The notes under the pieces: generated by a model | Seen by the model: only the letters and a program-made list of their open reading frames with translations | Database searches by the model: none | What the model was told of the DNA's origin: nothing | NCBI RefSeq assembly: GCF_001494595.1 | Contig: NZ_LN929908.1 | Location: 922,529 to 986,528, forward strand | DNA from: Mycobacterium sp. M26 | GTDB lineage: Bacteria; Actinomycetota; Actinomycetes; Mycobacteriales; Mycobacteriaceae | Direction of reading: 5' to 3' | Length of the DNA: 64,000 nucleotides | In this document: in pieces, positions 1 to 8,900 of the stretch | How the letters are laid out: each line of letters opens with the position of its first letter | Numbering within the stretch: the stretch's first letter is position 1 | Position numbers and translations under genes: made by a program

Positions 1-319
1 GGTCGGTGTCGAGGTTGCCCAGCACGAACGCCCCGGAGTGGCAGTAGATCACCGCCGGTGCCGGTGGCGCAGCGCCGCGGTAGACCCGGACGGGCACCGG
101 CGGTCCGTCGGCACGCTCGACGGTCACGTCGCTGATTTGCACGCCGCGGGTGTCGACGGCCGCGGCGGTTTCGCGTCGGCGTTCGTCGAGTGAAACCCGC
201 ACGGCGGCAAGGACGTCCGGCGACAGATCGGTACGGGCGGTGGCGACGGCGTGCAGTGCGGGGTCGAGTCTGCGGAGCAGCTCGGGATCGGCCTGCTGGG
301 TCAGCCGATCTGCAGGCAT
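1..319 (-). CDS. alpha/beta hydrolase (lipase/esterase fold), N-terminal part
   Basis: About 106 residues are present; the gene runs off the left edge, so the catalytic Ser, Asp and His are not visible. I translated it from the complement. It starts at an ATG at 319, overlapping the end of the SDR gene by 19 bp. After a helical N-terminus comes a beta-rich stretch ending in HSGAFVLGNLDTD, the place of the HGGGF oxyanion-hole motif of hormone-sensitive-lipase-type esterases (alpha/beta hydrolase fold-3). The second motif residue is Ser instead of Gly. It is last in a four-gene minus-strand run with the SDR, aldolase and dehydrogenase, so it probably hydrolyses an ester in the same catabolic route. 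Substrate unknown. Confidence 0.75.
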   Translation of the reverse strand, partial: MPADRLTQQADPELLRRLDPALHAVATARTDLSPDVLAAVRVSLDERRRETAAAVDTRGVQISDVTVERADGPPVPVRVYRGAAPPAPAVIYCHSGAFVLGNLDTD

Positions 320-999
320 TGACCACCGTCGACGACGAGCTCGGATCCGGTGATGAACGCGGCAGCCTCGGACACCAGGAACGCCACCGCATCGGCGATC
401 TCGGTGGGCTTGCCCAGCCGTCCGGTGTAGGCGCGGGCCGCTAACCGGTCCCGGGCGGTCTCGTCGAGCATGGGTGTCTCGATGGGCCCGGGGAACACCG
501 CGTTGACCCGGATTCCGTCGCGGGCCAACTCGGCTGCGGCTATCTGGGTCAGGCCGCGCAGCGCCCACTTGGAGGAGCCGTAGGCGGCGTGAAACGGGAA
601 CGGCCGGATCGCGCCGGTGCTGCAGGTGTTGACGATCGCGGCGCCCTCGGCGCGGCGCAGCTGCTCCAGGCAGGCCGTCATGCCTAGGAACGGGCCCAAT
701 GTGTTGATGCGCCAGGCACGTTCGAAACCCTCGGCGGTCTCCTCGCCCAGCGGGGCGCGGTGCAGCGCACCGGCATTGTTGACCAGTACGTCGAGCCTGC
801 CGAACCGCTCGACCACAGCGGCGACGGCGGCGGTCCACTGCGCCTCGGAGGTCACGTCCAGTGTGAGGGGCAGGACGTCGGAGTCGGTGATCGCGAGCAG
901 GTCGGCGGCAGCCACCTGGAAACCGTCCGCGCGCAGCCGCGCTGCGATCGCGGCCCCCTGGCCGCGGGCCGCCCCGGTGACAAGCGCCACCCGGCTCAC
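301..999 (-). CDS. SDR family NAD(P)-dependent oxidoreductase
   Basis: 232 residues, normal for a classical short-chain dehydrogenase. The cofactor motif TGAARGQG lies near residues 8-15, NNAG follows near residue 90, and the catalytic YGSSK (YxxxK) is in the middle with a Ser upstream. The C-terminus has the usual FPGPIETPM and DGGQ segments. It would oxidise or reduce a hydroxyl/carbonyl with NAD(P)H in the cytosol. Its start overlaps the end of the upstream aldolase gene by 4 bp, which suggests translational coupling. Next to an HpaI-type aldolase, a dehydrogenase and an SMP-30 lactonase, a role in breakdown of a sugar acid or similar hydroxy acid is an inference. Confidence 0.85.
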   Translation of the reverse strand: MSRVALVTGAARGQGAAIAARLRADGFQVAAADLLAITDSDVLPLTLDVTSEAQWTAAVAAVVERFGRLDVLVNNAGALHRAPLGEETAEGFERAWRINTLGPFLGMTACLEQLRRAEGAAIVNTCSTGAIRPFPFHAAYGSSKWALRGLTQIAAAELARDGIRVNAVFPGPIETPMLDETARDRLAARAYTGRLGKPTEIADAVAFLVSEAAAFITGSELVVDGGQCLQIG

Positions 1000-1751
1000 T
1001 GCGCACCTTCGGCGTCAGCGAGATGGGCGGCGGCGCCGCGTCGCAGGGCCTGCGATTCAGCGGCCAAGGTGATCATCTGAAAGCCCAACGCAGCCAGTTC
1101 CTTTCCGACTTTTCCGGACCCGGCGTGCACACCGGCCACCACACCCGCACTGGTCGCCGTCTGCGCCACCCGCACCATGGCGTCGCGCACCCGCGGGTCG
1201 GCGGTGGCGCCGGCCGCGTCGGCACCCAGGGCGAGGGCCAGGTCCGCGGGACCGACGTAGACGCCGGTCAGTCCCGGCACCGCGCAGATGTCGGCGACGG
1301 CCGCCAGGCCACGGGCGGTCTCGATCATGGCGAACACGCTGACCCGGTCCTGCAGAGCGGCCGGGTCGTGGCCGAGGCTGGCGCGCAACGGACCGAAACT
1401 ACGTACCCCGTCGGGGGTGTAGCGGGTGGCGGCCACCGCGTCAGCGGCCTGCTGCGGATCGTCGACCATCGCGACAATGATGGCGTCGGCCCCGGCGTCG
1501 AGCACTCGGCCGATCGGCGCGGGATCTTCCGACGGCACTCGGACCGCGGTGGCGATCGGCACGTGCTCGGTCCGGCGCAGGGCCACCGCCACGTCGGCGT
1601 CGTCGAGATAGCCGTGCTGGATGTCGAAACCGATGTAGTCGTAACCGGCGCGGGCGAATTCGTCGGGACCGAGGAACGACGGCCCGGTGATCCAGCCGCC
1701 CCACACCTGATCCTTGCCGGCCAGCGCCTGCTGCAGCCTGCTGGCCGTCAT
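996..1751 (-). CDS. HpcH/HpaI aldolase/citrate lyase family protein
   Basis: 251 residues, the usual size of class II (metal-dependent) 2-keto-3-deoxy-acid aldolases such as HpaI and GarL. The barrel motifs are present: FDIQHG in place of the family FDxEHg near residue 42, MIETARGL with the metal-ligand Glu near residue 140, and GPADLALALG near residue 167. The reaction is retro-aldol cleavage of a 2-keto-hydroxy acid to pyruvate and an aldehyde. It overlaps the dehydrogenase upstream and the SDR downstream by 4 bp each, so the three are very likely one transcript. The exact substrate cannot be read from the sequence. Confidence 0.82.
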   Translation of the reverse strand: MTASRLQQALAGKDQVWGGWITGPSFLGPDEFARAGYDYIGFDIQHGYLDDADVAVALRRTEHVPIATAVRVPSEDPAPIGRVLDAGADAIIVAMVDDPQQAADAVAATRYTPDGVRSFGPLRASLGHDPAALQDRVSVFAMIETARGLAAVADICAVPGLTGVYVGPADLALALGADAAGATADPRVRDAMVRVAQTATSAGVVAGVHAGSGKVGKELAALGFQMITLAAESQALRRGAAAHLADAEGAQ

Positions 1752-2731
1752 CGGTCCACGATCGCGATCTTCACCCGGCCCGGTGTTGGGCGGCAGGCGA
1801 ATTCGAAGGCGTCCTGCACCTCGTCGACACCGAAGGTGTGAGTGACGTACATGCTCAGCAGGTCGGGATGCTCGCGGGCGAAGGCGTCGGCGGCATCGAG
1901 GACCCGGCGGCGTTCCAGCGTCACACCGGATTTCAGGGTCAGGTTGTTGCGCAGCATGGTGCGCATGCTGATCGGATAGCTGTCGTCGTCGGGCACCCCG
2001 AAGTAGAACACCGTGCCGCCGAACGCGGCGGCCTCCACGGCATTGTTCAGGGTGGCCACCTGGTGGCCGACCGCCTCGATGACGACGTCGGGCCGGTCGT
2101 GCGGTGAGAGGTTGCGCACCCAGCGGTCGCTGGTGGAACGCACCACGGTGTCCACGCCGAACTTCGCGGCGATGTCGTCGCGGTAGATCGGGTCGACGCC
2201 GGTGACCCGCGCGGCCCCGAAGGCCTTGGCCACGTAGGAGAACAGCAGGCCGATCGAGCCCTGGCCGATGACGGCGACATGCTGACCGCTCAGCGCCGGA
2301 AGTTGTTCGACCGCATACAGAATGCAGGCCAGCGGTTGCAGGCCGACGGCCTCGGCGGGGGACAGCGCCGGATCGTAGGGCGCCAGCCCGGCACCGTCGG
2401 AGACCACGTACTCCATCAGTCCGTTGAAGCCGGATGCCCAGCCGACGACCTGATCACCCGGGCGGTGCTGCGGGTGGGCTGAGGCGATGACCTCGCCGGC
2501 GATCTCGTGGATCGGGAAACCGGCCATCTCGGCGGCCAGCGCACCGGTGTCGCCGGGCAGTCGGCCCTGCACACCCTTGAAGCCGGGCAGGTCGCTGCCG
2601 CAGATACCGGCGGCCCGGAACTTCAGCAGCACCTGGCCGTCCTGCAGCGCGTCGGGATCCGGTGCGGGGAGGGTGACCTTCTCGAAGGTGTACGGCGCGA
2701 CGAGGCGATAACACCACGTTGACAATGCCAC
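1748..2731 (-). CDS. zinc-type medium-chain alcohol dehydrogenase
   Basis: I place the start at the GTG at 2731 (327 aa); the frame stays open upstream, but that part lacks family similarity and crosses the diverging SMP-30 gene. A TTG at 2725 is an alternative. The catalytic-zinc residues are Cys44 (GICGSD) and His75-Glu76. The Rossmann motif VIGQGSIGLL is present. The four-Cys structural-zinc lobe between the catalytic and cofactor domains is missing: the region around GDQVVGWASGF has no cysteines. It is therefore a dehydrogenase of the threonine/sorbitol dehydrogenase superfamily with a reduced lobe. It heads the run into the aldolase and SDR. Confidence 0.8.
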   Translation of the reverse strand: MALSTWCYRLVAPYTFEKVTLPAPDPDALQDGQVLLKFRAAGICGSDLPGFKGVQGRLPGDTGALAAEMAGFPIHEIAGEVIASAHPQHRPGDQVVGWASGFNGLMEYVVSDGAGLAPYDPALSPAEAVGLQPLACILYAVEQLPALSGQHVAVIGQGSIGLLFSYVAKAFGAARVTGVDPIYRDDIAAKFGVDTVVRSTSDRWVRNLSPHDRPDVVIEAVGHQVATLNNAVEAAAFGGTVFYFGVPDDDSYPISMRTMLRNNLTLKSGVTLERRRVLDAADAFAREHPDLLSMYVTHTFGVDEVQDAFEFACRPTPGRVKIAIVDR

Positions 2732-2748
2732 GCCAGCAGCGTGACACT
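2719..2748 (+). promoter_or_regulatory. candidate sigma-A promoter for the SMP-30 gene
   Basis: A perfect -35 TTGACA (2719-2724) is followed 18 nt later by GACACT (2743-2748), a weak -10. The predicted start of transcription would leave about 20 nt before the ATG at 2775. It lies in the gap between the diverging dehydrogenase and lactonase genes and overlaps the dehydrogenase start codon, so the two directions may interfere. Confidence 0.35.
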
Positions 2749-2774
2749 CGTGCGGTGTTTTGTAAAGGCGCACG

Positions 2775-3614
2775 ATGAGTGTCCTGGAGTCCGGTCCGGC
2801 CCGGACGGCGCTGCTGGCCGATGGCTTCTGTTTCGGTGAGGGCCCGCGCTGGTTCGAGGGACTGCTGTGGTTCTCCGACATGCTGGGTGAGGCGGTCCAC
2901 ACCGTCAGCCTCGACGGCTCGGTCACCACGGTCCCGCTGCCCGGCCATGCCCCGTCGGGGCTGGGTTTCCGGCCGGACGGCACCCTGCTGATCGTCTCGA
3001 CCGAACGCCGGATGGTGCTGGCCTACGACGGTGAGAGCGTCACCGAGGTGGCCGATCTGTCGGCGGTCACGCCGGCCGACCTCGGTGACATGGTGGTCGA
3101 CGCGCGGGGCCGGGCCTACGTCGGCTCGCAGGCGCGGGCCGGTGGAGTCATCGTGCGGCTGGACCCCGACAACTCGGTGCGTGTGGTGGCCGACGATCTG
3201 GACTTTCCGAACGGGATGGCGATCACTCCCGACGGGGGCACCCTGATCGTGGCCGAGTCGATCGGCAGGCGGCTGAGCAGTTTCGCCATCGCCATCGACG
3301 GCGGTTTGTCGGGGCGGCAGGTGTTCGCCGATGGACTGGACGGCCCACCGGACGGGATCGCGCTGGACGCCGAGGGCGGGGTGTGGACGTCGATGACGCT
3401 GGCCCACCAGTTCGAACGTGTGCTGCCCGGCGGTAGCGTGACCGACCGGATCGACGTCGGTTCGCGTGCGGCGATCGCCTGCATGCTGGGCGGCCCGGAC
3501 CGGCGCACGCTGTTCCTGCTGTCGAGTGCGGACGCCTATCCCGCGCGGATGGCCGGTACCCGGACATCGTGGGTGCAGACCGTGCGGGTCGACGTGCCCG
3601 GAATCGAGAGGTGA
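2775..3614 (+). CDS. SMP-30/gluconolactonase/LRE family protein
   Basis: 279 residues, the usual length of the six-bladed beta-propeller SMP-30 family, which hydrolyses sugar lactones or related esters using a bound divalent metal. Visible family features are GEGPRW near residue 22 (metal-binding Glu), FPNGMAITPDG near residue 145 (Asn ligand) and DGPPDGIALDAEGGVW near residue 195 (Asp ligand). There is no signal peptide, so it is cytosolic. It diverges from the dehydrogenase-aldolase-SDR run and is followed after 2 bp by a thioesterase gene. Context suggests lactone opening ahead of aldol cleavage; this is an inference. Confidence 0.82.
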   Translation: MSVLESGPARTALLADGFCFGEGPRWFEGLLWFSDMLGEAVHTVSLDGSVTTVPLPGHAPSGLGFRPDGTLLIVSTERRMVLAYDGESVTEVADLSAVTPADLGDMVVDARGRAYVGSQARAGGVIVRLDPDNSVRVVADDLDFPNGMAITPDGGTLIVAESIGRRLSSFAIAIDGGLSGRQVFADGLDGPPDGIALDAEGGVWTSMTLAHQFERVLPGGSVTDRIDVGSRAAIACMLGGPDRRTLFLLSSADAYPARMAGTRTSWVQTVRVDVPGIER

Positions 3615-3616
3615 GC

Positions 3617-4426
3617 ATGACCGACAGCTACTACGAACTCGTCGACCCGGCCGATCCGCTCGGGGAGAAGTTCCGGGCCACCGACATGGTTCGCAGTACC
3701 TGGTCGTCGCACATCCAGCACGGTGGGCCGGTGTCGGCGCTGCTGGTACGGGCGATGGAGCACTGCCAGCCGCGTCCCGATGCCCGGCTGAGCCGGGTGG
3801 TCGTCGACCTGCTGGGCGGGGTGCCCGCCGACGGGGATCTGTGGGTCAGCGCCACCATCGAGCGCGGCGGCAGGCAGATCGAGTTGGTCAGCGCGGTGAT
3901 GCTCGGGCAGGGGCCGGACGGCGCGCCCCGGCCGGTGGCCAAGGCCAGCGGCTGGCGGTTTCAGACCGTGCCCACTGCGGACCTGCTCAGCGCGCCGGTG
4001 CCGCCGCTGCCGCCGCGCGAGCAGGGGATCAACCGCAATCTGGCCGAGAAGTTCGACCCGAACTATGTGCACAGCACCGAATGGCTCTGGCTGACCAAAC
4101 CGATGGCCGCCGGCCAGGGTGAGTCATGGATCCGGCCGCGGGTCGATCTGGTGCACGGCGAGGCGATGTCGCCGCTGGAACGGTTGTTCGCGATCGCCGA
4201 TAGTGCCAACGGGATCGGCACCAAGATCGACATCACCAAGTACACGTTCCTCAACACCGATATCGCGGTGCATGTGCATCGGGTGCCTGCCGGGGAATGG
4301 GTCGGGATCCGCTCGGAGACGATGTACGGCCCGGACGGGGTGGGCACGACCGTCGGCACCTTGTTCGACGATGACGGTGCGGTCGGCAGCATCGCGCAGT
4401 CGGTGCTGGTTCGCCCGCGGACGTAG
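3617..4426 (+). CDS. acyl-CoA thioesterase, double hot-dog family
   Basis: 269 residues. I start it at the ATG at 3617, just after the stop of the lactonase gene, with an in-phase GTG six bases upstream. The layout is that of TesB-like double hot-dog proteins: SSHIQHGGPVSALLVRAME near residue 30 forms the central helix of the first domain, and LNTDIAVHVHR near residue 215 belongs to the second. Such enzymes hydrolyse acyl-CoA to free acid and CoA. It is probably co-transcribed with the lactonase. The acyl chain preference cannot be read from the sequence. Confidence 0.7.
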   Translation: MTDSYYELVDPADPLGEKFRATDMVRSTWSSHIQHGGPVSALLVRAMEHCQPRPDARLSRVVVDLLGGVPADGDLWVSATIERGGRQIELVSAVMLGQGPDGAPRPVAKASGWRFQTVPTADLLSAPVPPLPPREQGINRNLAEKFDPNYVHSTEWLWLTKPMAAGQGESWIRPRVDLVHGEAMSPLERLFAIADSANGIGTKIDITKYTFLNTDIAVHVHRVPAGEWVGIRSETMYGPDGVGTTVGTLFDDDGAVGSIAQSVLVRPRT

Positions 4427-4582
4427 CATCAGTGCCCGCCTCCGAGCGACTATCGCGACGGTGGGCGAGCACTCACGCGGTCGACAGCCGCCGGAGTCGC
4501 TCAGAGCCGGGCACGCACGGTGGGTCCCCGCCGCCGGGTACGGATGGGGCTGCTGTGATCGGCGAGGACACCGCCCGCGCGC

Positions 4583-4638
4583 CGACAGTAACGTGGCGGC
4601 GGTCGGACGCTCGCTTTCCCGCCGTGAGGTTACTGTCG
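4583..4638. repeat. inverted repeat with CGACAGTAAC arms, probable terminator
   Basis: CGACAGTAAC (4583-4592) is mirrored by GTTACTGTCG (4629-4638), 10 bp perfect with a 36-nt spacer that itself can pair in part (GGCGG with CCGCC). It sits between the converging thioesterase and FAD oxidase genes, 4 bp from the oxidase stop, so it can end transcription from both sides. The same arm sequence recurs at 19950-20009 beside another FAD-linked oxidase. The rest of the 216-bp gap shows only a weak 8-bp inverted repeat (4444-4451 with 4495-4502). Confidence 0.6.
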
Positions 4639-4642
4639 CGGA

Positions 4643-5995
4643 TCAGTCGAACAGGACGGCCGGGTTGAGGTAACCGGTCGGATCGAAGGCGGCCTTGATG
4701 GTGCGCATCGCGGCGATGTCGGCCGGCTCCCGCGACATCCCGAGATAGGCGCGCTTGCGGCTGCCGATGCCGTGCTCCGAGCTGACGTTACCGCCATGGG
4801 CGGCAATGAGTTTCATCATCGCGGCATACAAGTGGCTCTCCTGCTCGGCGCCGCAGCGCAGCACGTTCAGATGAAGATTGCCCTCACCGATGTGGCCGAA
4901 CAGGATCGGGATGGCATCCGGGGCGTGCTCGGCCACCAGCGCAGCCGAATCCGCCGCGAACGCCGCGATCGCCGATAACGGCAGCGACACATCGAATTTC
5001 AGCGGCGGCCCAAACAGTCCGACGATCTCGGCGGTGGACTCCCGCACCTGCCACAGCCGCTGCTGTGATCCCGCGTCGATGCCGACGGCTGGTTCACCGG
5101 CCAGCTCAGCATCCTCCAGCGCATCGGCCAGCCGCTCGGTCAGGTCGATCTCACCGGCCAGTTCGACCAGCAGCAGCCAGTCACCGTCGACCGGCACCGG
5201 CACGTCGAGGTGTTCGGCAGCCAGTGCGGCCGCACGGGCGTCCAGCATCTCCAATGCCGCCACCGACTCGGTGTCGCGCAACACCCGGCCGGTGGCCACC
5301 AGTGCGTCGAGGTCGGCGAACCCGCATACCGCGGTCACCCGGTGCGCCGGCACCGGATGCAGTCGCAGGTCCAGCGCAGTGATCACGCCCAGCGTGCCTT
5401 CCGCGCCGACGAACAGGGCCGCCAGGTCGTAGCCGGTGTTATCGGCACGGACGTGACTGTGCCGGTGGACCACCGACCCGTCGGGTAGCGCGACGTCCAG
5501 GCCGATCACCTGTTCGCCCATATTGCCGTAGCGCACCGTGCGCAGGCCGCCGGCATTCGTCGAGGCCATCCCGCCGACGGTCGCCGAGTCGCGGGCCGCC
5601 AGGTCCACCCCGAACAGCAGACCCGCCCCGGCGGCGGCGCGCTGCAGGTCGGCCAGCGTCACCCCGGAGCCCACCCGGACCCGACGCTCCGTCACGTCGA
5701 TCTCGCCGATCTCGGTCAGCCGCTCGGTGGACAGCAGTACGTCATCGTGTTCGGGCACGGTGCCCGCGACCAGCGAGGTGCGACCGCCCTGCACCGTCAC
5801 CGACACCCCGGCGTCGCGGCATTCCCGCAGGACCGCGGCCACGTCGTCGGCCGACGCGGGCCGGACCAGGGCACTGGCCCGACCCCGGTAGCGGCCGGTG
5901 TAGTCGACGCTGCGGCCGGCCAGGACGTCGGCGTCGGTGACGACGTGCGCACTGCCCACGATGGCCGCCAGCCGGTGCGTCAGCGTTGTGCTCAT
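4643..5995 (-). CDS. FAD-binding oxidase (glycolate oxidase/D-2-hydroxyacid dehydrogenase type)
   Basis: 450 residues. The N-terminal PCMH-type FAD domain shows VTVQGGRTSLVAGTVP near residue 68 and SATVGGMASTNAGGLRTVRYG near residue 137, the pyrophosphate-binding and flavin-contact segments. The C-terminal FAD-oxidase cap has GHIGEGNLHLN near residue 366 and SSEHGIGSRKR near residue 405, containing the His residues of the metal/substrate site of GlcD and D-2-hydroxyglutarate dehydrogenases. It would oxidise a D-2-hydroxy acid to the 2-keto acid. Its start overlaps the end of the nuclease/helicase gene by 4 bp, an odd functional pairing. A second family member lies at 20036-21400. Confidence 0.83.
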   Translation of the reverse strand: MSTTLTHRLAAIVGSAHVVTDADVLAGRSVDYTGRYRGRASALVRPASADDVAAVLRECRDAGVSVTVQGGRTSLVAGTVPEHDDVLLSTERLTEIGEIDVTERRVRVGSGVTLADLQRAAAGAGLLFGVDLAARDSATVGGMASTNAGGLRTVRYGNMGEQVIGLDVALPDGSVVHRHSHVRADNTGYDLAALFVGAEGTLGVITALDLRLHPVPAHRVTAVCGFADLDALVATGRVLRDTESVAALEMLDARAAALAAEHLDVPVPVDGDWLLLVELAGEIDLTERLADALEDAELAGEPAVGIDAGSQQRLWQVRESTAEIVGLFGPPLKFDVSLPLSAIAAFAADSAALVAEHAPDAIPILFGHIGEGNLHLNVLRCGAEQESHLYAAMMKLIAAHGGNVSSEHGIGSRKRAYLGMSREPADIAAMRTIKAAFDPTGYLNPAVLFD

Positions 5996-8900
5996 GGCGA
6001 GGGTCTATCACACATGGCCAGGAACGCACCCAACTCCACCAAACCGTCGGGGGTGGACGGCAGATAGTCGGTCAGCATCGCCGAGCGCACCACCACCGCC
6101 GCGTACTTGGCCCGGCTCACTGCGACGTTGAGCCGATTCCGGTTGAGCAGGAACGAGATTCCCCTCGGCACATCGGCGATCGAGGACGCCACCAGCGAGA
6201 CGAACACCAGCGGGGCCTGACGGCCCTGGAACTTGTCGACGGTCCCGGCCTGGACGTCGTCCAGTCCCGCCTCATCGAGCAGCCGGCGCAACAGCACCAC
6301 CTGGGCGTTGTAGGGCGTCACGATCAGCACGTCGGAGGCGGTCAGCGGCCGGGTGCCGTGCTCGTCGGTCCACGCCCGGTCCAGCATCCCGGTGATCGCG
6401 GCGAGGATCGCCGCCGCCTCCTCGGGACTCTCGGTCGAGTTGCCGTCGTGGTTGATCGCCAGCGTGTGCACGCCCGGCTCGATCCCGTCGAACCGGCGGG
6501 CCGCGGTGGTGTCCTCGACCGACTGCAGCCGCCCGTCGTAGCTCAGGCGCGACACCGCCGCGCAGACCGCGGGGTGCATCCGGTAGGAGCGGTCCAGGAA
6601 GTACCCGAGGTCTTCGGGCAGCGTGTGCCGGCCGTCGACCAGCCAGCCCAGCGCGGAGGCGTCCACCGGCTCGGGGTGGGTGCCCTGGCTGACCTGGGGC
6701 AGCTGCTGCGGATCGCCGAGCAGCAGCAGGTTACGGGCCGCAGGGGCGACGGCGATGGTGTTGGCCAGGCAGAACTGGCCGGCTTCCTCGACGACCAGCA
6801 GGTCCAGGCTGGCCGCGGGCACCCGGTTGCGGTTCGCGAAATCCCATGCGGTGCCGCCGATCACGCAGCCGGCGTGGTCGGCGATGAATACCGGATAGGC
6901 GCCCTCGTCGAGTTCCGTCCACGGTCCGGTGCCGTTCGGCTTCTTGGCGACGACCGTCGGGTCGACCCCGGCGCCGATGATGTCCCGGAACAGGTTCTCC
7001 ACCACCGCGTGGGACTGTGCCACCACGCCGATGCGCCAGTGGTGCTCGTTGACCAGGGCGGCGATCACCCGGGCGGCGGTGTGTGTCTTCCCGGTACCCG
7101 GCGGGCCGTGCACCGCCACGTACGAGGAGTCCAGGGACAGTAGCGCCGCGGTGATATCGGCGATGCAGTCACCGGTGCGGGGCAGCGGGCCGCCGGTGCG
7201 CGGCGACCGGCGTAGCAGTAGATCGAGAACCGCCGAATCCGGCAGCGCGGGAAGGCTATTGGCGATGTCGGTGGCCGCCGTCTCGAGTGACTCGCGCAGC
7301 GCCTTGGTGGAGAACGGCGGTCCCGGGGTCAGCGCGAACGGCAGCCGGTCGTAGGGGCCGCCGGTCTTCGGCTCGCGCTCGAACAGCAGAACCTCGGTGG
7401 GAGCGGCGGGGTCGTCGCACTCCAGGACGGTCACCGAGGCGTACGCGCGGCGTTCCGGATCATCGGACAGGCCGGCCGGGGTCGGCGGGTCGTAGAGCGC
7501 ATACATGTCGCGGCTGAGTTCACCCGCGGCCATCGAGCCGGTCAGCCTCAGGCGCCGCTGCGGCTTGCGGGCCCGCGGCGGCACATGCCAGTCGGTGTCG
7601 ATCTGCGGATCCTCGACCAGGAAAACCCCTGCGGTGTCCGACCATTCGTCGAGCGGACTGTTCAGCCGGTCGAAGTGCCCCCACCAGAACGGCTTGTCCT
7701 CGCGTCGGTGATAGCCCCGCGCCGCGGCGATCATCGCGACGGCCCGCTGCTCGGGGGTGCGCGCGCTGACGTCGTCACCGACGAATCGGGCCATCCGCTT
7801 GGCCACGTCGTCATCGACCTCCACCTGCCCGCTGTCGCGGACCGGCTGCGGGCCCAGCGGCGGCACACCGGACTCGAAAGCCCGCTGCAGCAACCAGTCC
7901 CTCAGCTTGCGGGTGGACCGGCAGTCGTAGAGGTTGTAGTCCTCGATCTCCTTCAGCACGGTGGCGGCCTCGTCGTCGCGGCCCTCGGCGCGCAATTCGC
8001 AGTAGCGCGCGTACATGGTGATCGAATCCGTCGCGGTGGTGACATCCCCGGTGCGCAACTCCGCACCCATGTACAGCGGCTCCAGTGACTTCAGGCTGTA
8101 GTTGCCGGTACCGACCCGAATGCTCTTGCGCACCAGGGGATACAGATCCACCAGCACACCGTTGCGCAGCAGGTCGTCGACCTCGTCCTCACCCTCGCCG
8201 TACCGGCCGGCCAGCCGCAGCAGCGCGGTCTTCTCATACGGCGCGTAGTGGTAGATGTGCATCTTCGGGTAGCGCTTGCGCCGTTTGCGCACCATGGTCA
8301 GGAAGTCACGCAGCGCTTTGCGTTCGGCGCCGCGGTCATGCGCCCACAGCGGCCGGAACTCCTCTTCTGCTCCGAGCACCCCGAACAAGTACTCCAAGCC
8401 CCAGTCGCGCCCGTCGGCCGTCCACAGGGGATCGCCCTCGAAGTCGAAGAACAGGTCGCCCTTGTCGTGATCGGGCAGCAGCATCAACGGCTGCGGGTCG
8501 ACGACCTCATACGGCGGCTTGCCGTCCTCCCGCGGGGCGATCTGCAGGCGGGCCTGGCTGCCCAGTGCCGTCACAGTGCGGGCGGGCAGACCCGGCACCG
8601 GGCCCTGGTGGGCGGCCAGCTCGGTCCTGGTGGTGATACCCGCATCGATCAGCCGGGCCCGCTGGCTGACCCGCATCCCCGCGACCAGCAGCAGGTCATC
8701 GGTGGCGCGGACCTGCTCCTCGCACTCCGGGCAACGCATACAGGCCCGGACGCGGTCATCGGCCCAGTCGACCGCAACACCGCCCGCGTAGTGCCGATCC
8801 AGCAATTCCTGCAGTTCGGCCCGCCGCGAGCGGTAGACCGGCAGCAGCTCGTCGACCCGGAAACTCATCGTGGTCTGGTTTCCGAGGACCAGCTCCACCT

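Noticed and set aside
4444..4502. 8-bp inverted repeat GAGCGACT/AGTCGCTC
   Set aside because: Short arms with a 43-nt spacer in GC-rich sequence; likely chance, and the stronger hairpin at 4583 explains termination.
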